Source: Saposhnikovia divaricata
Lineage: Eukaryota; Streptophyta; Magnoliopsida; Apiales; Apiaceae
Assembly (NCBI GenBank): GCA_036435485.1
Contig: CM071600.1
Span: 57,285,546-57,349,545, forward strand
Length of the DNA stretch: 64,000 nucleotides
Reading direction: 5' to 3'
Within the stretch, counting starts at the first letter, position 1. Each line of letters begins with the position of its first letter. The position numbers and the translations under genes are program-made. The notes beneath the pieces are model-generated. The model was given only the letters and a program-made list of their open reading frames with translations. It had not been told where the DNA came from and ran no database searches. Shown here piece by piece: positions 1 through 10,965 of this stretch.

Positions 1-633
1 GTTATTGATAATTAAGTACGAAATCATGTTGTTTAACATTTAATCGTAAAAGAAGTATACATCTGCATGTTAGTACTGCATTTTTGCACTTTGATCTTGC
101 ATGGATTTGAACTTACTTTTAGGAGTAGCCGGGTAGAGCTGTGAAACCCGAACTTTTTAGAGCAAACTTTGCAATTTTCAAATATAAGTTGAAAATTGTA
201 AATAAGTCTTGAATTTTTTACAATTTTTCGATTGCTATATGTTCTGATATATATATATAAACAAACCTGTAAATCAGCATTTTCATTAAAATTACACAAT
301 CATAATATATTAGTTCTTCATTCGGTAGGAGTGATTGAAGATGGAATCATAGAAACTTCTTGTGATGTTTGTACGTGTATACGTACTCGAGCTATATAAA
401 TTATATATGTTGACACCTTTTATGAGAATTTTTTTTTCGGAAAGGAACGGTTTTATGAGATTTGTTCTCTGAACTCAGGTTGTACAAGCAATTAGCAACT
501 TAATTGATTTTGTAGAAAGTAACAAGTAATAAAACTTTCTGGTGAAACGAAAATTATTTCAAATGTAATATTCTTACAAGTATGAATCTTATCACAGTTA
601 TTTTAACACTTTTCTCGTACCTTCGTTCATAAT
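1..633. other. AT-rich spacer, no gene seen
   Basis: No convincing coding region, RNA gene or structured repeat is visible. The stretch is AT-rich with a short TA run near 250. The ORFs here are short and look like chance. Confidence 0.6.
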
Positions 634-642
634 ACTTTTTAC

Positions 643-1048
643 TAGAAAAGTTCTATGGAGTATTCATTTAATTGGAGTACTTGGAGTATATATACGTTCT
701 GCATTCAAAACATTTTAAATTTATTATTTTGCAAATCTTGTTATATGAATATCATTAGTTCATTGATAATCTTGAAAATCATGTATGTTTTGCAATATGT
801 TCATCTTGAAAATCTTTTATGTTTTGCCATCACAACATATATGTTTCGAAACTCAAATGTGTTTCGTAGAACAATTCGTTTTGCAATATTTTGTTAGCAA
901 AACATACAAATTTTCAAGATTTTTGATGAAATAGTGATATTCAAGTAATAAACTTTGCAAAATAATAAAGGTTGCAAAATTTTGAATGCAAAATTTATAT
1001 GTACTCCAAGTACTCCAATTAAATGAGTACTCCATAGAACTTTACTCT
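643..1048. mobile_element. MULE-type MITE with long TIRs and 9-bp TSD
   Basis: A 406-bp element with terminal inverted repeats of about 50 bp. The left end reads AGTTCTATGGAGTATTCATT and the right end is its near-perfect reverse complement. It is flanked by a 9-bp direct repeat ACTTTTTAC at 634-642 and 1049-1057, the target-site duplication length typical of Mutator-like elements. The interior is AT-rich and does not code for a transposase, so it is non-autonomous. The two ORFs covering it are mirror images produced by the inverted repeats. Confidence 0.85.
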
Positions 1049-1216
1049 ACTTTTTACATATCAAGAACTATTCTTAACTTCTATGTAGTTAATATCCTAC
1101 GAAGAAAACATAATATTTTATTGTTCAAAGGTTGCAATTGATTTGCAATCCCAAATGCAACATTTTCAATCTGATTTGCAATCCTAAATGTAATATTTGC
1201 AAACTTGTCTACAATT

Positions 1217-2487
1217 TGATGTGTTTATTTATATAATCGCAAGCGCACGGTGTCTATTGCTAGTACAGAATGACAAGCAGGTCGTATCACAAAGAGACAG
1301 GTTCTATCGATTTCGATTCAATTATCATAAATTGTTTCAAGGATAAACAATTATGTGAAGAATATTAACTAACTAACAAATTAAACTAAATTAACACTAA
1401 GTAAATAAATGATGAAAAACCTAGGGCAATCAGGTCCACCATGCTTACAAAATAACCGGCTTCTAAGCTAAAACAATTAATATGATCATAACTAGAGTAT
1501 GCTAATCTCTCAAGCATTAACACTCTCGAAATATTCAACACAATTAACCACTTTTAGTAATTCGATCAGTTAGGTAATTAGAGCAATTGTTAATCTTTCT
1601 CAAGCATTAACACTCTAAAAAATCCAATGATGCTCTCGCACTCAAATTCAATTCTGCTAATCGTATGTGTGCCTCTAGTAGTAAAATCTCTTGATCTATT
1701 ACTCCTATTCGCATAGAATTAATACATGATATCGGCCGATTACACAAATTAATGATTAAAACATAATCAACTAGAATAACCATAATCAATTAAATCACTG
1801 TGAAAATTCATGCAAATTATAGTGCAAACATGGCTTCCCCTTTAAACCCTAGCTACGACTACTCACTAATACTTAAACAAGTAAAACGACTGGTAAAACA
1901 AGAAAACATAATTAAAATAATAAGAATTGAAAGGAAATTTAGATAAAGAAACCTTTAATCTTCAATCTTCTCGTAAGAATGAAAACCATGGCCTATCTTC
2001 TCCAAACCCTAGCTATGTAAAAGTTGTATCTACGTTAAAACTCATAATCCCTAATAATAAAATCTGGTCCCTATGATAAAGTATTTTAATGCTTTAATAA
2101 ATTTACAAATATGTCTTCTAAACCGACTAGGATTCTCTAATAAAAATTCGCAGGACTGTTCCAGTTGGCTTTTGCTTCTTGGACCACCTCCCGATTAAAG
2201 AGAATTTAACAAGTTTCGCGTGGGCTGTAAAATCTCTAAAATCGGACTTCTGGAACTCAAAATATGGCCCAAACAACGTCAAGAGCCCGTGTAGTCCAAT
2301 AATTCCGAATTTTCTTCTAATTTAGTTCCAAAATAAATATTTTTCTCCAAATCATTTCAAGTTTAGAAATTCCTTGTATCCTACAATAAAACATCAAAAT
2401 CTAATAAATAAATATCCAAATCAGTGTAAAACACAATAAATATAAGAATAAAATCATCTAAAATATATATGAAAATATATTCCATCA
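1217..2487. mobile_element. Solo LTR (Athila-like, related to the LTRs at 7676 and 12133)
   Basis: A 1,271-bp segment begins TGATGTG and ends CCATCA and is flanked by the 5-bp direct repeat CAATT (1212-1216 and 2488-2492), so it has the TG..CA ends and TSD of an LTR retroelement. Its start carries the block ATCGCAAGCGCACGG, matching ACGCAAGCGTACGCGG at the start of the LTR at 7676. Its body shares the GCGTGG-CTGTAA-ATC and GGACTTCTGGAACTCAA blocks with that LTR. No second LTR or interior is present, so it is best read as a solo LTR left by LTR-LTR recombination. A shred of the same family lies near 45665-45720. Confidence 0.8.
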
Positions 2488-3156
2488 CAATTTTAATTAA
2501 TATTTTTGAAAATACTTTAAAAAAATTGGATATTTATGAATATCCCTATTTTATTTTACTATACTGCTGTATTAAAGAAGCATTAGGTAAGAAGCACTAG
2601 GTTCAACACGTGGTCCCTATGATAAAGTATTTTAATGCTTTAATAAATTTACAAATATGTCTTCTAAACCGACTAAGATTCTCTAATAAAAATTCGCAGG
2701 ACTGTTCCAGTTGGCTTTTGCTTCTTGGACCACCTCCAGATTAAAGAGAATTTAACAAGTTTCGCGTGGGCTGTAAAATCTCTAAAATCGGACTTCTGGA
2801 ACTCAAAATATGGCCCAAACAACGTCAAGAGCCCGTGTAGTCCAATAATTCCGAATTTTCTTCTAATTTAGTTCCAAAATAAATATTTTTCTCCAAATCA
2901 TTTCAAGTTTAGAAATTCCTTGTATCCTACAATAAAACATCAAAATCTAATAAATAAATATCCAAATCAGTGTAAAACACAATAAATATAAGAATAAAAT
3001 CATCTAAAATATATATGAAAATATATTCCATCACAATTTTAATTAATATTTTTGAAAATACTTTAAAAAAATTGGATATTTATGAATATCCCTATTTCAT
3101 TTTACTATACTGCTGTATTAAAGAAGCATTAGGTAAGAAGCACTAGGTTCAACACG
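2065..3156. repeat. 546-bp tandem duplication, two copies
   Basis: Copy 1 is 2065-2610 and copy 2 is 2611-3156. By eye they differ at only about three positions (for example GACTAGGATT against GACTAAGATT). The unit takes in the last 423 bp of the solo LTR plus 123 bp of its right flank. The duplication therefore came after the LTR insertion and is recent. It carries no gene. Confidence 0.92.
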
Positions 3157-4069
3157 TGTTCGAACAACATGCATGTTAAATTTCAGATACAAAATTCGAG
3201 AATTTTTATAAAATGATGTTTGGCCCGATAATATGCATGGGGCAATGCAACAAGCTTGTGGCTTCAAATCAAATCTATTATATATATAATACACAACACA
3301 AGATAAAATTGTGAGATTTTTTATGCATTTGAAATGACTAATTTATCCCCATGTTTAATGTTTAATAAAAAAATGTTGTTAAGTAGGAATCGAACTTGAG
3401 TCTATCAAGTAACTTATTCATTCTATTACCACTACACCACATTGTCACATGTGTTTTCACATCATACACATAATATGTGAATGTCATTTAACAGTAATGC
3501 ATTTGTTTAATTTCAAAACATATAAATATAACTATGGAGGTAAATTAAACTTAGCTAATATTTTTAAATTGTACATGTTCGTAACACTTGAGCACAACAG
3601 ACATGTGTAATCAATTATACATATGTATGTGTTGCGTGAATATTAAATATATAGTATTTTGATTATTGAGACGTATTAACAATATGTTAGAGTACATTTA
3701 TACATAAATTAATAATATATAGTATGTAGTATACTTATACATATTCCAGAATTATTTAAACTAGCTTAAAACCCGTGCGATTAACGAGATTTTGTAATAC
3801 AATTTTTTAATTGGAATTGAATTTTTTGGTTGGTGGGAATTGAACTTGGGTCATACAACAAATTTAGACCCAATCATACCACTAGGCAAGCCATTCATTT
3901 GTGTAATATATCATACACATAATATGTGAATGCGTGTGTGCGATTTGAATGATAAATAGTTGCAACATATTATTTTTTTAAAACGAAAAAATGCATAACT
4001 TCTTCGTTAAAACAACATACAAAATAAGATTAATTGATTGTAAAACTAATATCTAAAATCTATTTTATA
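3157..4069. other. AT-rich spacer with tRNA-like (SINE-head) remnants
   Basis: No gene is seen. Two stretches (about 3387-3440 and 3835-3893) read on the minus strand as an RNA polymerase III A box (TGTAGTGGT-like) followed about 35-40 nt later by a B box (GGTTC-like). This is the arrangement of a tRNA-derived SINE head. A third lies at about 4482-4539, and the flanks of 3280-3500 resemble 4374-4600, suggesting an old duplication. At 3764 there is a degenerate CTAG plus CCCGTGCG end like those at 5139 and 40231. Confidence 0.4.
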
Positions 4070-4373
4070 CTCCCTCCGTCCCCCTCATTTGTTTACATTG
4101 GAGGGGGACACGGAAACCAAGACAATGCATAAAAAATGAGTAAAGTTAGATGAAAAGTGGGTAAAGTGGTGGGACCCATCAATATTTAATAATAAATTTG
4201 AGATAGTGGAGGAAAGTAGTGGGTGTAATAGGGTTTTTTATTATTAAATATAAGATAATGGAGGAAAGTAGTGGATGTAATAGTGGGGTAAACATAATAT
4301 TTATGGTAACGTCAAGAAATGAGAGGGACATCCCAAAATAGTAACTGTAAAGAAATGAGAGGGACGGAGGGAG
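4070..4373. mobile_element. Stowaway MITE (Tc1/mariner type)
   Basis: A 304-bp element with termini CTCCCTCCGTCC and GGACGGAGGGAG, the hallmark Stowaway TIR, flanked by the TA target duplication at 4068-4069 and 4374-4375. The interior is AT-rich with subterminal repeats (GGAGGAAAGTAGTGG twice). It does not code; it would depend on a mariner-family transposase encoded elsewhere. Confidence 0.95.
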
Positions 4374-4375
4374 TA

Positions 4376-5138
4376 TATAATACACGAACAAGACTTAAAA
4401 TTCATGAGATATTTTATTCATAATTTAAAATGACTGATTATATCTATATTGTTGTTTATGTATAAAAAATTCATTTTTAGTGTAAATCAAACTTGGATCA
4501 TCAAGTTAACTTGTGCATCTACATATCACTAGGCCACACTTTTACATGTGTTTTAGATCATATACACAATATGTATGTGTATGATATATGAAATTATATT
4601 GGCTAAATATTATTGGGTTTTAAATGAGATTTGGACTTTTTATTAATTTTCATTGATTGATGAAATAACCACATAAAATATATAATTGAGTTATAAAATG
4701 ATATTATAATTAATATTATGGATACTATCCAACAATATATTAGAATGAAAATATTGAGTTGTTCACGTAATATGAAAATTGTATATTATTACACAAGATG
4801 CAATAATTTATCAGTCAAACACTTCAGGTTGTAGAAATATTTGGCTTGAAAAGATGAATCCTAAAAATAACATATTAAATTTAACATAGAAATGACTAAT
4901 GTTCGATTCAAAATATGACATTTGAAGAAAAAAAGTTTAATATATAATATATGGTGCATTATTTATAAAGGTAATTCAAAAAAAAATATATATATACAAG
5001 ATCATGTATAATTTATGATTTGCGGAACTTATATTATATATCATAGACATCACCTACTGAACACTCAAATTCTATTCAATGATCCACAATAAAATTAAAA
5101 ACTGACAATCTTAGATGCCTTTTGCAATTTACATCATA
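4376..5138. other. AT-rich spacer, nothing recognised
   Basis: Apart from a SINE-head-like remnant near 4482-4539 I see no gene or structured element. There is a short purine run followed by a TA run near 4978-4998. Confidence 0.5.
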
Positions 5139-5573
5139 TTAGCTGATAACCCGTGCGAAGCACGGACACAAATTGAACACGAGCCGAGATTAAAATATTA
5201 ATATTAATAAATTAATAAACATTATTTAATTATATAGTTATGGAGAATCGGATCCGAGATAAAGCTAAAAAAATTAAAATAAATAAATAAATCTATATAA
5301 ATATGTAGTTGTAAGGAATCGAACCCGAGATGAAGCTAAAAAAATTAAAGTAAATAAATCTTGTATAATTATGTAGTTGTAAGGAATCGAACCTCGAATT
5401 TAATGATAACCAAATTTGGTATTTTGGTATTTTGGTACTATTGTCTACCATTAAAACATGATTTTTCACATTAATAAAGAGTATAACACTGCAACAACTC
5501 ACACTTCAACGACTAAGAACTAGAAAATCCATACTAGAGCATGCCCCGTGCCTCGCACGGGTTCTCATGCTAG
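5139..5573. mobile_element. Element bounded by Helitron-like hairpin/CTAG ends
   Basis: The right end has a 7-bp-stem hairpin, CCCGTGC-CTC-GCACGGG (5545-5561), then 8 nt, then CTAG|T. That is the 3' end structure of a Helitron. The left end read on the minus strand also has a hairpin (CCGTGC-TTC-GCACGG, 5151-5165) followed by CTAA|T. Both ends therefore look like 3' ends facing outward. The flanking bases are A on the left and T on the right, the usual Helitron A/T target. There is no obvious TSD. The interior repeats a phrase (TAGTTGTAAGGAATCGAAC) twice and has no coding capacity. Whether this is one element or two abutting ends is unclear. Confidence 0.45.
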
Positions 5574-5940
5574 TTATAATAACAATGCAAACTTTGTCGT
5601 CTCCGAAATGACTAGAAAAAGCTTTGATCATTTTGGTTACATGTTCTGTTTCTTTTTGTTATTTTACCTTTCACTCCCTAAATTTCTCCTCCGATTAAGA
5701 TTCGGGGTTTTATATTTTTTTCAAATTTTATGAGCAAAAATACACACACAGTTTCAATATACATGTCAATTTTAATGGCATTGAGCTGAAACTCAAATTT
5801 AAACCTCTTGCGAATTTGCGAATGTTGTAATTAATATCATTTATATATTTCGAATTTATAGATTTTTGGTTGTAGTAATGTGAGAATACTAGATTTTTGT
5901 TGGTGACAAAGATTAGGGTTGTGAAATTTAAGGTTTTAGT
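5574..5940 (+). promoter_or_regulatory. 5' flank / presumed 5' UTR of the KUP gene
   Basis: This segment precedes the ATG at 5941. By position it should hold the 5' leader and perhaps the proximal promoter of the broken transporter gene. I see no clear TATA box or other diagnostic element, so the assignment is positional only. The minus-strand ORF across it appears spurious. Confidence 0.35.
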
Positions 5941-5999
5941 ATGGATAGTGTGCAAGAAAATGTTGTAAATGGTGAGGGTAGTATGTGGGCCCTGGAGCA
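5941..5999 (+). pseudogene. KUP exon 1, left fragment (start codon to insertion point)
   Basis: The ATG at 5941 opens 59 bp of coding sequence (MDSVQENVVN..., ending MWALE) and stops at the Copia LTR at 6000. The reading resumes in frame after the element at 17046 with KLDQPMDEEAGKL, a phrase I know from the N terminus of KUP10/11 proteins. The 5 bases before the element are GAGCA and the 5 after it GAGAA, a target duplication with one mismatch. This shows that a single exon was split. Confidence 0.85.
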
Positions 6000-6489
6000 T
6001 GTTAAATTGCCTTGAATTTGTTAGGCCACCAACCATTAGTTAGGCCACCAACCATAAAGCCACCAACCATGCATGATAGTCAAAGATTGGTAGGTGGTGT
6101 TAGGCCACCAACCACACCTAACCCCTTATATTTTGTCTATAAATAGATATGCATGTAAGGATTGTAAATCATCTGGAAAAAAACCTCTGTAATCAGTTTA
6201 TCCTCTCAGATCTATAAACTTATTTCTCTTCTGCATATAATCTTTCTTGCTTCCGTTATAACAAATTGGTATCAGAGCTTTGGTTGAAACTGCTGTAAAA
6301 ATTTTCGCAGGAATTTTTTTAAGCTTGCCGGAGTTACTGTTCATCGCCGGAGAAGACGACACTGTTCACCATCGGAGAAGACGATACTGTTCATACGGTG
6401 CTGTTCATACGGTACTGTTCATACGGCACTGTTCATCCGACACTGTTCACCGACACTGTTCACAACACTGTTCACGGGTACTGTTCACG

Positions 6490-7675
6490 GGTGTCGAAAA
6501 ATTTACTGGGAGAAATAGTTTCAGTCTATGGCAAATCAAGATGCGTGCCCTGTTAAAACAACAGGGGTTCTGGGCGCCGTTGAACATAAAAACGGCTGCT
6601 TCTACAAGCGCTGAGATGGCCATTCTGGAAGAAAAGGCACATTCAACAATTCTGTTGTCTCTTGCAGATGATATTATTACTAAAGTTGCGGAGGAGGATA
6701 CCGTGTCTGGTTTATGGTTAAAGCTTGAAAGTCTCTACATGACAAAGTCTTTAATAAATAAGTTGCTTCTGAAGCAACGTCTGTTCAGTCTGCGAATGCA
6801 GGAAGGTATGCCTCTTCGAGATCACTTAGATCAATTAAACACAATTTTATTATAATTGCGTAATATTGATGTTAAAATTGAAGATGAGGATGCTGCTTTG
6901 ATTTTGTTAGTTTCTTTACCATTATCGTATGAGAACTTTGTGCAATCGTTTATTGTTGGTAAAGATACTATTTCTCTAGAGGAGGTTAGATCTACTCTTC
7001 ATTCTAGAGAGCTGCGCCATAAGGCGGCTGGTACAGGTGCAGATAATCATGCTGCTGGGTTGGTAGATAGCGGGAGTACTGGACATGGAAAGTCGGGGAA
7101 GTATAAATCCAAAAAACCAGCTTCTAAGGGTTCGAGAGCTAATGATGTATGTAATTATTGTAAAGAGAAGGGACACTGGAAATCCGACTGTCCCAAGAAA
7201 AAGAAGCAACATGATAAATTGACAGATACTGCTGCTGTAGCTGATGCTACTTCTGAAGAAGATATTGCTCTTGTTGCTGCTGATCACATGCATCACTCTG
7301 ATGTGTGGATTCTTGATTCTGGAGCGTCTTACCATATATGTCCGTGCAGGGAGTGGTTCACAACCTACGAAAAAGTAGACGGTGGAAAAATTTCTATGGC
7401 TAACAGTTTTGTTTGTAAGACTGTTGGAATAGGCTCGATTAAAATTCGGACACATGATGGTGAATTCTGTACATTGAATGATGGCATGTTCCACTTATGA
7501 CAAAGAATCTGATATCTTTGAGTATGTTAGACAGCAAGGGTTTCAGTTTTCAAGGTAAAGGTGGAGTTTTACATGTCTACAAAGGTTCTGATGTGATTCT
7601 GAAAGGTGTTAAACGTGGTACCTTGTATCTTCTTCAAGGTTCTACGTTAACAGGTTCTGTTGCTGTTGCGTCTTC
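6490..7675 (+). pseudogene. Copia element 1: gag, zinc knuckle, protease
   Basis: This is the broken polyprotein N-terminal half. It opens with the Gag phrase KFTGRNSFSLWQIKMRALL. A CCHC zinc knuckle, CNYCKEKGHWKSDC, binds RNA in family members, and the aspartic protease motif LDSGASYHIC lies near 7311-7340. A TAA stop at 6853-6855 interrupts Gag and further changes near 7485 shift the frame. The reading is cut at 7675 by the nested element inside the GAG-pre-integrase region and resumes at 14590. The leader before it holds about ten ACTGTTCA-like repeats. Confidence 0.88.
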
Positions 7676-9401
7676 TGTTTACACTAATACACGCAAGCGT
7701 ACGCGGTCACAAGTAATATATGAATAAGTCGAGTTCGTTCCCACAGGGATCTGGTTATGGTTTTAATTCAGTTATTGTACCTATGCAACAATGTATGGTT
7801 ATTACTCACTGCTAAGACAAATAACAAATTGGGTTTAATTAACTAAATTAACTAAGAAGTAAATTAACAACTAAGAATTAACTAACTAACTAGAATTGAA
7901 ATTGAATTACGTCTACAAGAGTAACATGGGATCCTAACTTCATTAAATACTTCGCTTAGATCTGACGCCTTTAATCACTATATGCAATGGTTATGATATC
8001 TGATCGGACAACACGAAACAAGTACACGCTACCTGTCAGCATACGTATACCAAACTGAACATACATCCACAAAAGAGATAGAAGATAAATAGACACCAAT
8101 TATGCTTAGACCCTATATGTCTATAGAATTTGAAAACATAAAGGTTGAAGAACAAGTTATCCATAAAGATCACACAGGGCAATATAAGTATTTTCATCTC
8201 ATACTACGAATCATGTTGATAAACAATCATGAACCTATGCTAGCATGGCAAGTTCTAAATCTCAAGATCCACTTTCACTTCACAAGAGATTAACAGATTA
8301 GATGTTAGCTACGCATCTAACAATTAAGCATAACCATACGAGGATATCAGATATACATCACACACAGATCTTTAAAGCAATCAAGATACTAAAGCTCCAT
8401 AAACAAATCCGTTAGAATCCCATGACAACGATTAGTTCAAAATTGAACCTCTCGTCATCATGGGATCTGATGAAACCATGATAAAAACAAAGTATGACAA
8501 GAATACAAATAAACTAGAGTAATTGATATGTAATGGTGTGTTTAATTACTATGGTAGGATGTGTTTATATAGGCTCTAGAAGTCTTGTCCACCAAGAAAT
8601 TGCCTTTTTAGAGTTGGAATAAAAGATTTGCAATTTCCGTTCTTGAATGAGAATAGAATTGCAAATTCCATGTGTAGATCTGATTCTGGAATGTTCTAGC
8701 CGCCCAAAGCAATTACCATACTTATTAGAAGTAGGAATTATAGCAATTTCCTTGTCAAAGTTGAATTTCTGCAGTTCGGCACATAATACGTTTCCTAAAC
8801 TGATTCTGTTTTTAAGGAAAATTCGTAGCTGACTTTTCTTCAATATTTATGAGCCGTTCCAATTGTAAGTGGACATCTGGACCACTTTAGAATGATAGAG
8901 AATCTCGTTAGCTTCGCGTGGACTGTAAGATCGTCCAAAACGGACTTCTAGAACTCAAGATATGGCCAAAACAAAATCAGAAATTCTGGCTGATTTTTCA
9001 CCAGCACGCCGCAGCGCCTGAAGCGCCGTCCCGCGCCTGAGGCGTCAGCTCAATCTGCATAAAACAGCTATGGGGCGCCAATTAGGCTCCCGGCTTGGTC
9101 CCGATCTGCGAAAATTGATTTTTCTTCGATTTTTAAGCTTGTTCTTCCGTTCCTTTTGCATGAGCTTCCGTCTTTCATCCTTAATGACTTGTATACTTCT
9201 TGGGAGTTGACCTTAGCCTCCATTCTTCATTCCATATCATAAATCAACTCCAAATAACGACGGAAACTACACCTTTAATCGACATTTCTTCAACCCTGCA
9301 CAAGTAAGCAAAACACATCAAAACTACCACAAACTTGAGGCCAAAGCAATCAATTTAAGCCGAATTAGAATGTTCCAAGTAGATATAAAATCCACTTATC
9401 A
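7676..9401 (-). repeat. Left (3') LTR of the nested non-autonomous element
   Basis: This 1,726-bp LTR matches the right-hand LTR closely but has only one copy of the 726-bp unit that is doubled there. Its first part agrees best with unit 1 of the other LTR and its last part with unit 2, by diagnostic bases such as TTAGATCTGACGCC and AAGCATAACC. The small ORFs inside are repeated wherever the LTR is repeated and are not taken as genes. Confidence 0.92.
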
Positions 9402-10965
9402 CACCCCCAAACTTAAACCGATGTTTGTCCTCAAGCATATACAATTACAACTAACTAACTAACTAGTACCACTTCCGTAGGTGATCACGGTTGCATTTGG
9501 CATATGCAACAAGCCCTTTAAACCCCTAGGCAGCCCTAGTGGACGAGTAAGGTCTCGTGAGGGCCTTTAGCGAATATACCCACAAAATCCAATGCACTGC
9601 AATGCATGAATGCAACTAAATGAAAATGCAACGATCCCCTTCAAACTAACCAAAACCAACTAGCAAGAAAATATCTTAGAGAATGCAACTAAATCCAAAT
9701 AGAGCTCGACCAAGTTCCCGTACACTAACAATACATGAACAGAAACGTGCGTGTGTGCAATGCTCATCAGAAATACTCCCAAAACTAGGTCAAAGATCAT
9801 ACATGCTCTTCGTCAAGACAATCACAGGTTTATAAATAGAATATACTGTAGACACTTCATAACGTAGGAACACCTCCATCCTTATCCAAGGTAGACAGAA
9901 ATTCATGCTTTATTACTAACTACTACAACTATGACACATAATATACAAGCATGCTTATTTAACCATGCAATGGATGAGACCCCGAAAGGCTTATACAATA
10001 ATACCCATGTAGCGAGCGTTGGGTTAGTGGATCCCAGACTATAAAAGCCTTAGGTCACTAGGCACAAAGTCCCCGCGAACTTAATAGCTCGAGTATTAAA
10101 GAGCTCACCCTAGTTAATTTTGCATATAAACAATTGACACTTTTGACTTTTTTTTTTCTTTTCTTTTTTGCTTTTTTTTTTTCTCTTTTTTTTTCTGCTT
10201 TTTTTCTTTTCTATGCAATCTGGAATGAGAATTCTCAATTCCAACCCTAGACTACTCATATAAATATGAGCTGAGTAGCCATTTGATACCTAGCCATTAT
10301 TGACAAATATTTACAACTAGCATGAAATTCCTATTTTCCCCCAAACTTAGACTTTAGTAATCCTACGCCATCAAGGGAATAACGCAAATTCTAAATATAA
10401 TCACGTGATTAAATCTCAAAGCATCCAAACAAGCATGACCCTAACCTAGCCCAAAAGCACCCAATGAGACTGTGTAAAAGTTTTGTTCCCGTAACATGCA
10501 AGTCAATTTCATAGGAACTTAAATCAACCCTCTATTCATCATTACCACACTCAATTAGACACCTACCTACCAATCAGAATTAGCTCATTCTAAGGGATCA
10601 TGAAAAATGCATGCCATGAAATGCAACTAACATGGACTCACATGGTATACGAAACAAAAACGGAATGCCCTACATGAAACAAACATAATTAATACGAACA
10701 TATATGCATGAATTACTACTATTATGCAAACATGATATCTATATGAACACAATGACACAAACAACTACCACATACTACTTATCCCCAAACCACCCCCAAA
10801 CTTAAAATATTCAATGTCCCCATTGAATGGAAGGTAATATAAGGAAAAGTAGAAAAACATACCTACTTGTCGGAATATGAAAAACAAAATGCAACAAAAA
10901 TGTGTGGGTTGCCTCCCACGAAGCGCTTGTTTAGAGTCAATTAGCTTGACTATGCCATGCTTCCA
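9402..10965 (-). other. Non-coding interior of the nested element
   Basis: No ORF of note. It begins (minus-strand 3' end) with the polypurine tract at about 9402-9410. A long T-rich run on the plus strand lies at about 10147-10213. The phrase GGGTTGCCTCCCACGAAGCG at 10907-10926 lies near the end of the ORF region. Confidence 0.6.

Noticed and set aside
5139..5573. A classical TIR transposon
   Set aside because: The ends are inverted but no target duplication is visible, and the hairpin plus CTAG|T structure fits Helitron ends better; the status was left open.
6280..6490. The leader portion of the ORF at 6280 as true Gag N terminus
   Set aside because: It consists of ACTGTTCA repeats and lacks the MPGGINVKV start seen in the sister copy.
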